Assembly: GCA_963930775.1 (NCBI GenBank) | Contig: OZ005689.1 | Span: 9,746,854 to 9,810,853 of the forward strand | Direction: 5' to 3' | DNA: 64,000 nucleotides | Source of the DNA: Cliona cf. orientalis | Taxonomy: Eukaryota; Porifera; Demospongiae; Clionaida; Clionaidae | Shown here: positions 1-11,468 of the stretch, in pieces | How positions within the stretch are numbered: position 1 is the first letter of the stretch | Layout: each line of letters begins with the position of its first letter | Program-made: the position numbers and the translations under genes | Notes under the pieces: model-generated | Database searches by the model: none | What the model was told of the DNA's origin: nothing | What the model saw: the letters and a program-made list of their open reading frames with translations, nothing else

Positions 1-875
1 CCTTTCATATTTTGAAATTTTACAAGTCTCCTGGCTACCAAAATCTCTGCCTGGCTACATTTTAGAGAGAAATGGATGCCTCTCCTACGATCAGTAAGTT
101 ATCAAGCACTCTAAATCTCCACTAAGTTACTTAATAACAATCCGTATACTCTAGTTTTTTGCCTGCTATGACTGTGCAACTTTTGTTTGCTGTAAAAGGT
201 GCACCATTTACAGAAGGTTGAGCCTAAATACTATTTAAAAGCAGGTTAACTAACACTGGGGTAGTTCCTTTTTCACTGTTTCAATCTCTCTCTCTCTCTC
301 TCTTTACTCTAAACATGGAAAATCACTACTACAGGTACCACAATATGAACATACATGGTGAATCACTTGTAATAATGAATTGGTAAGCGTACACCCTCCT
401 TTTGATCTTTACCTTGCCAGGGGTTTATCTGCATAGAGCCCAGCAGGGTGTGTTTCCCCCCCCAAGAGGTTCTGTTTCCCCCCCAAAAAATTTACAAAAA
501 ATTAATTAAAATTCATGAGATTTCACAATTAAATGCATACAGCTCTTGTTTAACCAAGAGCAAGTGTACTTAGTGAGTGTGCATGACTATCTGAATATAA
601 TATCACCTGGACTAATTATGTTGAAGTGTTACTTAGGTGCCTTTATGGGAACATTAATATTAATGCTTAAGCTTCCCACGCTTCGCGCGGGAGGGGGCAC
701 ATCCCCCTCCCGCACCCACCCCCTTGGGCCGTCCATTACTTCAACTTCTCCCATGTTTCCCCCCCTAAATTTTTGGGCCAGATAAAACCCTGCTTGCATG
801 TTCATTTTACTACAGGTATCTTCTATGAACAACACATATCACTCAATTACAATTCTGCATTGCACAGCAAAAACA

Positions 876-1475
876 AGTTAACCTATAATGTGCGTTGCCT
901 CAGTTGCACAAACTATTTAACTCTCCCATGACAGTTCTCAACATAGTTCAGTTAATTATACTACTCTACTACACATAATTACCGTATCCGATCTAATTAA
1001 CGCGTCATGAAAAAATAATTACGAGTGCTGGGTGGCGCGCCATTAGAGCGTGAAAATTATCCTTCGCGACCAGGTGACGCGCAAACTTTGTACACAAAAG
1101 TATAGGGACGCGTGGGTGGGCGCATTTAAATAGAGCGTGAAAATTGCACTTCAGGCCGAGGTGGCGCATCTATTAGAGAGGCGTGTTAATTAGATCAGAT
1201 ACGGTATGTCAAGTATGCATGCCAGTCTGGCATATTTGCACGTACTTCTTGTCCCTTCTTGAAAACTATCATGGGACAATAATTAAGTAGTAAGTGCAAA
1301 CTTGGTGCAAGATTTATGTCCGTTTGTTACTAACAAATTGGTTTGATATAGTTATGTATAGGGGAGTGAATACTGCACTAATTACTATAAAATTACTCGG
1401 GTTATTTTGAGAATTGTCATGGGACAAGTACTGTGTGCAACTGAGGCAACCCACATTATAGGTCAACATAACCCA
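876..1475. repeat. Inverted repeat pair (about 75-bp arms)
   Basis: About 75 bases around 876-950 reappear as the reverse complement at about 1400-1475, sharing the segments TATAATGTG, GTTGCCTCAGTTGCACA and CCCATGACA. The MITE at 982-1204 lies between the arms. The pair could be the ends of an older foldback transposon or a local inverted duplication. Confidence 0.5.
982..1204. mobile_element. MITE with 24-bp TIRs and TA target duplication
   Basis: The element starts CCGTATCCGATCTAATTAAC and ends with the near-perfect reverse complement (two mismatches over about 24 bp). TA dinucleotides flank it at 980-981 and 1205-1206. Length is 223 bp with no coding capacity. TA duplications and TIRs of this kind are usual for Tc1/mariner/pogo-type elements. 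The first six bases (CCGTAT) match those of the MITE at 4433. Confidence 0.75.
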
Positions 1476-1921
1476 CTTGTTTTTGCTGTGCATGCATGCA
1501 TGCATGGCAAGTATTTGCATGCCAACTCCCTTCCCCCTCTCTCTCTCTGATCTCGATCTCTCCCTCTCTCTTTTTCTAATCTCTCCTTCTGATCCCTCTC
1601 TCTTTCTCTCTCTCTTTTCTCTTATTCCACAGTGTAATAATCTCTTGTGGATGTTACTACAGGTAACAAGTACATGAACATGGTGACTCACTTGTGATTC
1701 TGAATTGACATGCTCCCCTCCCCCTCCTCTCTAACATGGCGAATGAATTGGTAAGCTTAAGCATGCACCCTCCGCTCTTTAGCTTGTGATTATCTCTTGT
1801 GCATTTTACTATAGGTACCATATATGAACAAGACGTGGTGACTCACTTGTGATTCTGAATTGGTAAGCATTATTTTGCATGCATGCCCCCCATGTCTCTT
1901 CCTCCCACTCTCTTGTGTGCC

Positions 1922-1968
<47 letters not shown>

Positions 1969-2509
1969 TCTTTCTCTCCATTTCTCTCTCTCCGTTTCTC
2001 TCTCTCTCTCTCTCCCTCTCCCTCCCTACCCCTCTCTATGTTAGATATACACATGCATTATTTATAATCAGTTTATGCTTCAATTTCTTTACTACAATAC
2101 AGGATTTTCAAGATATACACGATTTTACAGGAGAACTAACTTCATGTAGGGAACTGTTTGTAGGTCACACTGGCTGTATAACTCTTGTATCATGATATTC
2201 ATCTTTGTACATGTATCACTAATGTTGATTGCATTTGTTTTGGTCAAAAAATTGCAGTGATCCAGGGCATGCAAGGTGGGGGGAGGGGGGATAGGGCCAC
2301 AAGTTAGGGTGTTGTGGTAGCACCCTAAGCTAGCACCTATTGGGTGCTAGTGCAGCACCCCTGGTGTGTCAAAACTTGTACACCCTAGGGTGTCAAATAT
2401 AAACCATACTACTAACACTCTTAAAGGTGTTACCATAACACCTTTTTTCTAACAGTGTACTTAGCCATGATGACTATTGGCAATAATATGGTGTACACAA
2501 GAGTGTATA

Positions 2510-2689
2510 CAGTGGAACCCCTCTATAAGGACACCCCTGAAATGAGGACATCTCCCTTAATCAGAACACCACCCATGGTCCCAGCTACATTAGAACAGTG
2601 TACAAAACTGCCCCTGAAATGAGGACACCTCCTTTAATCAGGACACTTTAAGCTGTCCCAAGGGTGTCCGGAATAGAGGGGTTCCACTG
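2510..2689. mobile_element. 180-bp MITE (pogo/Tigger-like) in an intron
   Basis: Terminal inverted repeats begin CAGTGGAACCCCTCTAT and end ATAGAGGGGTTCCACTG, flanked by TA. The paralogous intron near 60950-60975 runs straight through the corresponding position (GAGTGTATACATATTA), so it is the empty site. Internal repeats of CCCCTGAAATGAGGACA are visible. CAGTGGAACC termini with TA duplications are typical of pogo/Tigger-derived MITEs. Confidence 0.85.
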
Positions 2690-2772
2690 TATACATATAA
2701 TAATACCATTCAGACTCTTAAGGATCCTAGTGAGATTGCAATAACACAACAATTACATAGGGAAAGACTTAC

Positions 2773-5700
2773 AATCATTATCTTCTATTATTGTGATCTG
2801 TGTGTTGCTTCTGCCACTCTGAATCACTAGCTTATCCGAATTCTCCGTAAGTATGACATTAAAAGTTTCATTATATTCAACAATGCTGTCCTCATTGATA
2901 GAGATAGACGTACATCGGTTCGTGCCAGTCACATCACCGGAAAAGAAAGTGATGCCAACATTGGACTGTCCAACATAGTCCGAGGTCTCTGTGAAGATAA
3001 TCATTATTTTATGTAAGATATCATGTAACTAGAGGCCATAGACACATGATTTTACAGTTATGATTCTAGGTATATAAGATTACGATCACAGGAAAGAGTC
3101 ACTCATGTAAGATCTTCTCTAGCAAACTACTTTGTCATATCATCAGTTTGATGTTTCTCAGGTTTCACATGCTTGGCACAGATGTGTGGGGTACATTCTC
3201 GTATGTCCATACCTTTTTCTCAAATTAGATGGTAGTTTATGGCCGGGAGTTTTGTAGCTATCATAATTACTATGGTATACTGTACTGTTTTTAGCCTACT
3301 GTATTATCATGAACTAACCTGTTGCTGTTACAGGGCTAGTTTCTATGAATGCTGTGAGTGAGATTTCCAACTGCATAGAGTTGATGAGAGTGACACAGAC
3401 TTGAAAAGAAACAGTATTTTCCATCTGACTCAAGGTTGCATCTCTCATCCCAATTGTTGCAACTGGTTAAAAAAAACAATTATTGTTAAGTAAGCAGTAA
3501 GAAGATACCAGGGAGTGTGGGTGTTAAAATTATGGATTCATTTACAGCAAAAGTAATGAGTCTGCTCTATGAATATTGGGAACCGCTGGGGCCAGTATTA
3601 TAATATCTGCCCAGACAACAGCAAAATATTATAGCCTTGTGAACTATAGGAGCTGGGAAATTGCAAGCTAGCTATAATGCCCCATGATAGTTAGCTCTTA
3701 TAGACTATGGGAACTTCCAATCAATCTATAAGCTAAATTTGATGACTCATATTATATTATGGATATAATATTATAAGCATTCGTTGATATGGCATTGTAC
3801 ATATATACAGAATGGCTTATAATTTACCATACTTTAGTTAGTATATCTCCATAATAGTATCTCACCATCATTGTCAAGAATGTTAATTGTGGTGGTGCCT
3901 TGAGCAATCAAAGTGCGAAATCTATTAGATAATGATACTGTGAATTGTTCATCATTTTCCACCCTTGTATCATTGGTAATGCCAACATTGAAGCAACGCA
4001 GGGTACCAACACCATCACCAGATGAGAATGAGAGAATACTCAGAGATACGAACGGAAAATCCAGATTAGCTATAAGAACCACCAACATTGTAATGAATTA
4101 TAAGCATTTACCAAATGTCGTGCATGCATGCATGCTGTAAATTTCTGATGCTATATTTGATCTATTTGAAGGGGCAACTACAACACTGTATGGTGCATAT
4201 GAGTTAGAGAGAGGAGGGGGGGTAAATGTATACAACATACCAGTTGCCGTTCCTGAATTGGTTGAATAGAAGAAATTAGCACTGCTCTCCACATTGCCGT
4301 GAGTGATATTTACACAGAGTTGGGTATTCCCATCATTTTCAGCAACATTCACGCTTGACTCCACTTGACTGATAGTGATTGCTGAAGGTAATGGCATAAT
4401 CAGAGTAGATTTAAGTTGAAGCTTTATACTTACCGTATTACCTCTAATTTAACGGACACCAACTTGAAAAATAATTATTTTGGCCAATGTCCGCTATAAT
4501 TAGAACATACGAAAATAGTTGGCATTCGAAGTGTCCGATGAATTAGAACACGCTTTCACGCATGCGCATTCGGTCAAATGGATGTGCGATTGAGCAGCTG
4601 CAGAGATTGAGAAAATGAGACAGCACCTGGAGCTCCCTGTTTATGGTGGGAAAGAGAACAACTCGCCTCCTTCAGCACCACCAAAGAAGCAACTGCATGT
4701 CCATTGCAAATTTTTTGCTCGAGCAGTAGCTAGCGCAAGCTGTCGCATTAGAACAACAATGTCCGGATAATTAGAACAACAAAAATTAAACTTCGTTGAC
4801 TGTCCGGTGTAATTAGAGGTAAAAAATAATTCGAAATTGTGTCCGGATAATTAGAGATGTCCGTTAAATTAGAGGCAATACGGTAGGTCCACACTTAACA
4901 CGTGCAATGACTCTAATTAAGGTTCCTACTATAATAATATTAGCTATGGTTGGTAGGGCGAAAACTTAGAATTCATGAATTTAGCGGTCTGAGAGCCACC
5001 CACAAGAGTTTTCTCTACGAAATTTTAGGTATGTCCCACCCACCTACCAAAATGAACAATGATACCAGCCATTTTGATGACCATCAAGAAGTAGGACATT
5101 ATTGAAACTAAAATGCTTTGATGGTAGTGCCCTATTAGTATGGTATACATACTGACATTGTGTGTTACTTACCATCAGCGTCAAATATTGTGAATACTGC
5201 TCGCGGACAGATGCTTGAAACTTCAAACTGTGCATCGCTACTAGTCAGAGTCATGTGAAAGTATTCGTTATTCTCCACAGCCACGTCATCATTGATGGAC
5301 ACTGTCACACACTGACGAGCACCTTGGGCACTACCAGTTGGAAATGTTAGGACTGCGGGGTTAAGCTCATAATCCACTCCTCCTACGTAAAATGAATAAC
5401 AATGAGATGAGTAATGAAAATGTAGTGTTTCGTGCATTAATGTAAGCAACGTTGGTACCATACATTCAAAATGCTAGATAGCTACCAATATAATTTTAGT
5501 GACCAGTAACAATTAAAAATGCTAAAATAGATCGTTTCAAAGTAATACCTTGTATAAAAAATTAAACACATGATTTCTATAAGTTTTATAATTTGATGAA
5601 AATTTGTTTGGCTTACTTAGAACAATAACATTATTATTATTACAGTAATAGATCAAAAAATTAGCACACCAAACTCAGGCCTTGTATTAGAATAATGATA

Positions 5701-7711
5701 CACACACTAACTAGTGATAATTATGACATGAGTTTATCGTTTGATGAATAGACTTATATGCATGTAATTATTCATAAAAGAGTAGACTTAACACAGAGTG
5801 ACCTCTGCATGACATGTAAATGAGTATTCCGGCCTGCAGCCTTTTGGGTCTTGGATGACTAATCACTAGCTATATATACAGTGGCTTACTATCAGCTGTA
5901 GCCGATGAAGTGTCTGGTGATAGTGTCACACTGTATTCCGAAGTTGTCAATTCCGTTCCATTGATGAATAGGATCTCTGCACACACCTGCCAAGTTCCAC
6001 CCTCTTCGTTCAAAGTGTAGGAGCAGGAACAGCCGGCATCAAACCACACCAGAGCCTCTGCATAGAACAGTCCAAAAATAGGAGTACACATAATAATACT
6101 AAATTTAGTATTGCTAAATAAGTCAGAAAATTCACATAGTATATATTCAAATAATATTATTATTATCATGCAGCTATTTTCACGAAAGGTATCATTATCA
6201 TTAATTTTATGTATTGCATTTTTCATGCATGCAGTTTTATTTCTCTCCTGTATTACACTGAACAAATAGCTACCAATATTGATTTGTATTTACTCTTTTC
6301 AATGCTATGAAAGCCAAGAAGTATCGTTTACAGGCCTATAGGCATGTATGGCAGATGATGACATGTTCCTCTCCACATGGCAACTTCATGCATCAAAAGT
6401 AAAGCTTGATGATTTAAAAAGGCTCTGGATTCTAAGTTGCATTCTAGGATGGATAATAATGTGAGTAAATATGTGGGATTTTTGAATCCAAGCAGTGGTA
6501 TCAGTGGCCATGGTGTGTGCCATGCAAGCAGAATTGTGTATGACGCATTATTACCCCACGTGCATGCACAAGGAGGTAAAGTAATCGGTCGTGTCATTGT
6601 CATTGTTATCGTCAAGAGCACAAAATTCGCCTTATCTCGAGATCTAGGCACCTGAGCGACTAGTAAGCACAATGAATCAGTCAAATTTGGTGAAAAACTG
6701 GCTTCAGTGTGTTTCAAATCGAGGGACACAATCCATAAGCATCATGGTTTGGGTTTGGGTTTGGGTTTGGGGGCCTTTTTGTTAGCCATCATAGCCACGC
6801 CTATCGATAGTGCCTACTCAATGCACAATGCATATACTTTCTCCTCATGCGCACAATTAAGTACCCAGAATGAAATGGCAAAGATCGTCCAAAGTTTGGA
6901 CTTTAATGTTCTAAATAATGCTCATGACATACTGTTAGCGATTCCGGACGATCGAGCTAGGCGCATAAAAGCAGTTAGCTATAACTTAGCAACAGAGGGG
7001 ATTGACAACAAAAACAAAAATCATAATAATATAGCTTAGGAATCACTTTCATTTAAGGGCGAATCGGTTGAGTAGCTACACGCCTTGCAGATTTAATTTT
7101 TAGCTTCATGGAAAAGTGTATGGAAAAACAATGATCGGCACATAAATCAGGCACATTTTAATTTTCAACACAAAAACCATGTATCGATCGCTGAATAGGC
7201 CTCACCGAGTGGAAACTATTGATACCTTAACCATATAAAATTACTACTGACGACAGTTTGCACCATCGAGCCGAAAGATTAGACGTCCGGAATCACTAGT
7301 ACTGTTTGGCTGCTAGCTACATGTAGCTATCCACAGACTGAAATGTGAAGCCCTATGGTACCCAATCAATGTAGGTAGTAGCCAGTCCGTATCTTCCTAG
7401 TCTAGATCTGGTGCAGTGAGAGAATCAGTGGTACTTTGGCTGACCACGGATCATTGGGACCTCTGCAACGCACCAGAATTTCCACTAATTCACGAAATGT
7501 TAACCATACACACAAAGCTCATTGACAGATTGCACAATGTGTGTGTGGAGTAGCTATGTGCTCTACAAAGCTCTAGTATTACATTGTATTTATCAAAATA
7601 GAGTGTTGCAATAATGTATTATTATGACATACCATACGCTTCCACTCTCTTGCAAGGGAGACACAAAGAGAGAAAGAATAGAATAATTGCTGGCAGAGAT
7701 GGTGCCCGCAT
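2773..7711 (-). CDS. 5' partial copy of the Calx-beta membrane gene
   Basis: Seven minus-strand exons: 7633-7711, 5890-6057, 5173-5382, 4241-4381, 3866-4069, 3319-3462 and 2773-2988. The first encodes Met plus a hydrophobic signal peptide (core LPAIILFFLSLCLP) and ends in phase 1 at a GTATGT donor. The next six are three Calx-beta domains, each split into an N-half and a C-half exon, all phase 1. Exon lengths equal those at 61038-63743 and frames are intact. No further exon is found down to position 1, although the right-hand gene has its next exon only 297 bp downstream. Reading past the last donor gives a stop after a few codons. Either this is a truncated duplicate encoding a secreted three-domain protein, or its remainder lies beyond the left edge. 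Calx-beta domains bind calcium in adhesion and matrix proteins. Confidence 0.8.
4433..4883. mobile_element. 451-bp TA-flanked MITE in an intron
   Basis: TIRs CCGTATTACCTCTAATTTAA and its complement at the other end match over 26 bp with one mismatch, flanked by TA at 4431-4432 and 4884-4885. The right-hand gene copy has an uninterrupted join near 62768 (TTTATACTGAGGTCC), so the insertion came after the duplication or was lost there. Internal GTCCGGATAATTAGA repeats lie near both ends. A short open stretch (about 4617-4770) could be transposase remnant but is not identifiable. Confidence 0.85.
6555..6815. repeat. Dispersed repeat, copy in left intron 1
   Basis: About 250 bp here resemble 50926-51165 in an intron of the right gene, sharing blocks such as GCACCTGAGCGACT, AGCACAATGAATCA and CCACGCCTAT. 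The copy contains a short TTTGGG run (about 6745-6772). It is part of the roughly 900 bp absent from the right paralogous intron, consistent with a transposon insertion of unknown class. Confidence 0.5.
7633..7711 (-). CDS. Signal-peptide exon of the left Calx-beta gene
   Basis: ATG at 7711-7709 opens 26 codons plus one base: basic start (MRAP), long hydrophobic core, then KRVEA before the likely cleavage point. The donor is G|GTATGT at 7633/7632. The single leftover G joins AG of the exon at 6057 to give Glu. Other in-frame Met codons lie upstream, but only this one puts the hydrophobic core at the N-terminus. Confidence 0.8.
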
Positions 7712-8157
7712 CCTCCAGCTATCTGCAGCGGTCTTGAACTCAAACTCCTGTAGACTTTTAGCTATAAGTAACCTACCACACCTATAATTCCCGAATACGC
7801 GAGAAACCGGAAGCGGTGTATATATATATATATTTGTGCGTGATCTTGCATGGCAACGACTCAATGCGCATGCTCAGACACCACGTGGCAGGCCTTGTCG
7901 TGTCAGGTAAAGGTCGTCATCAACGCGGATCAAAGATCAAATCCGCGGAATCGTGGCAGGCAGTGCAGTGTGGCTCGAGCTCAAGCCTGGGATATACAAA
8001 TCTGCGCCGTGGAGCGTGTTATTGGGTAACTTTCGACCTTATTCATCTCGAGTTGTAGCCATGGCAGTGGCACTCATTCACGATTGGCACTATTTTCAGT
8101 TGTACTGTAGCTACAGGTAGCTAGACGCGGCTGGGCCTTTCTCCACCGTACTCAAGG
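7712..8157. promoter_or_regulatory. Possible bidirectional promoter interval
   Basis: These 446 bp separate the minus-strand signal-peptide ATG at 7711 from a plus-strand signal-peptide-like ATG at 8158. The interval has a TA run at 7818-7834 that could serve as a TATA element for the minus gene, an NRF1-like TGCGCATGC (about 7865-7873) and an E-box CACGTG (about 7881-7886). The head-to-head layout is inferred from two candidate first exons; no start site can be located from sequence alone. Confidence 0.35.
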
Positions 8158-8239
8158 ATGTCAAGAATGATGGCCAGACTGAGCCTCGGAGCCTGGCTTC
8201 TCCAATTCGGTCACTTGGTTGTGCTTTATAGCCTGCTCA
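8158..8239 (+). CDS. Candidate signal-peptide first exon of a divergent gene
   Basis: ATG at 8158 opens 27 codons plus one base reading MSRMMARLSLGAWLLQFGHL and a further hydrophobic run, then meets a consensus GTAAGT donor at 8240. The phase-1 end and signal-like content mirror the minus-strand exon at 7633-7711. I could not find a convincing second exon downstream, so this may be an orphaned first exon or chance. Confidence 0.35.
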
Positions 8240-9125
8240 GTAAGTGACTCAAAAGCACTGTTTACAAATAAAAACCCTGGAGTACAGCTGATGCCACGAG
8301 CGAAGGCTCGCCCCGCCTGATGATATCATCTTCCTAGTAATAATATTAATATTAATAGTGTACCGATAGGTTTGCATACCAGATCACAAGCGATAACCAT
8401 GCATTATATGTTATTATGACACATGCATTGTATAGTACATAATATTATGTCTATGATTTTACTCTAGCATAATAATTGTTGTAAACCTTTAACAGTTAAA
8501 ACAACTAGTATTCTTTTACAACAGTATGTTTATTTATTCCACCCCCTACATCCAAGCAACTATGTTTATAGATAACATTTAAAGTTCCAAATGTGAATAT
8601 CATTGCCATGGGATACTAACCATTTCTATACACCACGAGAGATGGTGTAGCTAGCTACCGATGTTCAACTATAGGCTAGGAACAATAGATTTTTAGCACA
8701 GGCCTAACAGCAATAATTTGATCAGCTATGGATCACACAATAGCTAGATAGCTAGTCTTCATGCTGTGGTATAGCTTTGTTACCATTGCTGTTTTTAACC
8801 TAGCTACTATAGATAAGTGCCCTATACAAGTAAGTACAGTGGTCTACCTCCATTAATTTTAATATTAAACGTCCTAAAGATCCAACAGGGAATATAGCTA
8901 AATTAATGTCATTGCTGTATGCTATCATAGATTTGTATTAGGCTTGATTTATTGCTAACATGCACTGCACACTATCCTGCACTTTTCAATTCCAGACTAG
9001 CTCAGAGTTGATTACAGGCTGGCATTTATTTCTTTTTTTTACATATCTTAAACAATTCCAAAAGTTAGGAACATGCAGCCCTCATGTAGCGGCTTGCCAC
9101 TCAAGTGAAACTCTTTCAGTGGCGA
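8240..9125. other. Non-coding stretch
   Basis: AT-rich sequence with several AATAATATTATT-like palindromes and no convincing exon, transposon end or RNA gene. It could be an intron of the candidate gene starting at 8158. Confidence 0.4.
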
Positions 9126-10742
9126 GGATGGGGTTTTTTTGTGGGCGTGTCACGCTATCAACGGTCCCCCACAAAATTATGGTCCCCCCGGACTGTCCAC
9201 TGCGCCGTATTTGGTCCCCCCAGGACAGACCCTAGAGACTAACCCTGCCATACAGACCCTGGAGTCTAACCCTGCCATACATGTATAGGGTCCGCAAAGT
9301 GAAAATTCGACCTCTGAATTTCGGACAAATTACAACCAGTGCATCAAGGGCTCATCGGTACTTAATCAACCGCACCCCAATCCCCGTCCTTAGTGCTTCC
9401 TTTGGGGGAGAATTGCACGATTTGCCACCGATCCGAGATTGAAGTGGGCGTGGTCATGGGACGGCGCAACACAAATTTATTCTAATTAAGCCAGCAGCTA
9501 GCCTAGGTACTAGCGCTTCAAATGCTCCCCTGTGTACCAACAAAGCCCTTCGTTTCTGGTGCTGGTAGGGCTGTTTTATCTGTAGGTAAGTGAAAGATCT
9601 GGGGGCATTGCGGTTAAATGGGTGTGGCTTTGCGATCCCAACCACTTGCGTTTTATGGGATATGGTCCACACATTGCATGTAGTGGATAAAATGAGATTC
9701 AGTGAACCCTTGCCATCTGACTGGGAGCACTCTAGTTCTGTCTATTGATAGCGATGTCTAACCAACATTGAAACCTTAGAAATGCATTTCACTCTTGCAT
9801 CTCACAGAACCGAAAATTTCTGCAGATCATTTTGGTGAAAGTTTCATCTTTATATCTTGTTCCTGAGTGAAGTTATGATGTGAAGTATGTGTTGAAGTCT
9901 CATAACTGGCCTTGCAATTCTTTATAGGAGTCCCTGCTGTTGGTGTTCCGTGATAAAATTCCAGATTTCATTGTAAACTTTGAGTCATAACTTCACTCAG
10001 GAAGAAGATATGAAGATGAAACTTTCACCAAAATGATCTGCAGAAATTTTCGATTCTGTGAGATGTGAGTGAAGTGCATTTCTAAGGTTTTAATGTCGGT
10101 TAGACATCGCTATCAATAGACGGAACTAGAGTGCTCCTAGCCAGATGGCAAGGGTTCACCAAATCTCATCTCATCTGCTACATGCAATATGTGGACCATA
10201 TCCCATAAAACGCAAGTGGTAGGGATTGAAACGCCACACCCATTTAACCATAACGCCCCCAGATCTCTCCATTTCTCACTTATCTACAGATAAAACAGCC
10301 ATGCCAGCACCGAAAACGAAGGGCTTTGCTGGTTCACAGGTGCGCATTTGTAGCGCTAGTACCTAGGCTAGGTGCTCGCTTAATTAGAACAAATTTGTGG
10401 TGTGTTGTCTCGTGATCACGCCCACTTTATTTTCAGATCGGCGGCAAATCACGCAATTCTCCCTCCAAGGAAGATGTAAGGAGGGGATTTGGGGTGCAGT
10501 TGACTAAGTATCGATGAGCTCTTGATGCGCCAATTACAATTTACCCGAAATTCTGAGGTCAATTTTTCACATTGCGGACCCTAACATGTACAAACCCTTG
10601 AGACTAACCTTGCTAACCATATGATATTTATCCGAAACCCAGCCCCTGACCCCTCTCGTATAGGCGGGGGACCATGCACAGTTGCTATGGATAGTCCGGG
10701 GGGACCGCTTATAGGGGGACCACTTACAGTATGACAGGCGTG
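9126..10742. mobile_element. 1.6-kb imperfect palindrome (foldback element)
   Basis: Two arms of about 0.8 kb are reverse complements about an axis near 9934. Paired examples: CTGAGTGAAGTTATGA (about 9865) with TCATAACTTCACTCAG (9987); the GATAGCGATGTC blocks; the GCGTTTTATGGGATATGGTCCACA blocks; and the outer GGTCCCCCCGGACT blocks. The two open frames inside are shadows of the palindrome. It is best read as a large foldback MITE or an inverted transposon pair; target duplications were not clear. Confidence 0.75.
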
Positions 10743-11465
10743 GTATTTGTTAGTTTATCAATATTGATCGACGTATCATTGAATCAGCCTGGGAATGAAT
10801 ATAATAATATCATGACAAATAATAGTTCTACAATGAAGAAATTTGCCTAGTAGACACTAACATAATAATATGAAGAAGGCTCCAATCTGGCTTGCCATTG
10901 CACGACTCCATAGATGCACATGCGCAAAAATGTGGGTCGATCACCCGGTAGCTAGCTATTTGGATTCGGTGACCCTTACTGACTGTAAAAAATTGTAGAT
11001 ATTAGAGTGCAAAAGCCAATAAGAACAGTAGCTACAGCCAGTAAACTAGTTATTTATGCCTTACTTTGTTCGAATTTTGCCCATCGAACAAGTAGAGATC
11101 GCGCTCCGACTAGCATTCGATGGTCGGTAATGGTCGTCACACCGCAATCCTTTAGGGGGGGCGGCGTAATCGCGGGACCATTTTTGCTGACTAGGCACAC
11201 CTGAGGTGACTATTACAGTAGCTATTTAGCATGTCGTTGGCATCAGGTGTTTTCACATCTTGTGGGATTGAAATCAGGCCATGCCTATTAATTTTGATAT
11301 TATGTTGCGCGGGCCCGACCGACTGTTTCAAGGATTAAAAATGATAATTAGTATTTATGTAATATTTCATCATGCTTAGGCACGTGAGCGACAGCATGTG
11401 CTCAGCACAGCAAAAATGGCTGCCAGCTTCGCTTGTCTGAATGTTTAATATCGTACCCCGGTAGC
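10743..11465. other. Non-coding stretch
   Basis: No supported gene. A short plus-strand frame (11007-11204) has no recognisable domain or splice context. Confidence 0.4.
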
Positions 11466-11468
11466 TAA

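Larger units (their letters stand above)
335..1862 (+). repeat. Four dispersed copies of a 48-nt exon-like unit
   Basis: Copies begin at about 335, 816, 1663 and 1815, each directly after a TTTACTAYAG- or TTACTACAG-like acceptor. The copies at 335-382 and 1815-1862 are exactly 48 nt and end at a GTAAGC donor-like site; the other two have lost the donor. CT-rich tracts lie upstream of several copies. The copy at 1815 has stops in all three frames, so if these are exons they are non-coding. A repeat family carrying splice-like ends is equally possible. Confidence 0.4.
1..2458. other. Repeat-rich intergenic region, no supported gene
   Basis: No exon of the neighbouring Calx-beta gene or any other recognisable coding sequence is visible here. 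The stretch holds CT-dinucleotide tracts (about 288-304, 1538-1620, 1928-2032), a MITE at 982-1204, an inverted pair (about 876-950 against 1400-1475), a GC-rich hairpin near 689-716 and four copies of a splice-site-bearing 48-nt unit. The last part, about 2290-2455, has repeated AGCACCC and GGTGTTA motifs and may be another small transposon. Confidence 0.6.
2459..7220. repeat. Segmental duplication, left copy
   Basis: This segment aligns in the same orientation with about 60895-64000, covering six exons and their introns at high identity. It contains two MITEs (2510-2689, 4433-4883), about 265 bp near 5386-5650 and about 900 bp near 6095-6990 that the right copy lacks. Homology stops at about 2459 on one side. 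On the other side it still holds at the window end (7204 corresponds to about 63980). Confidence 0.9.

Noticed and set aside
6745-6772. TTTGGG repeats as possible interstitial telomere
   Set aside because: Only about four copies, and not the TTAGGG unit usual in animals.
6437-7039. Plus-strand frames in intron 1 of the left Calx-beta gene
   Set aside because: They lie in repeat sequence missing from the paralogous intron and contain no recognisable protein.
9454-9672. Minus-strand frame inside the palindrome
   Set aside because: Its mirror sequence in the other arm is not open and the frame has no domain; it is repeat sequence.
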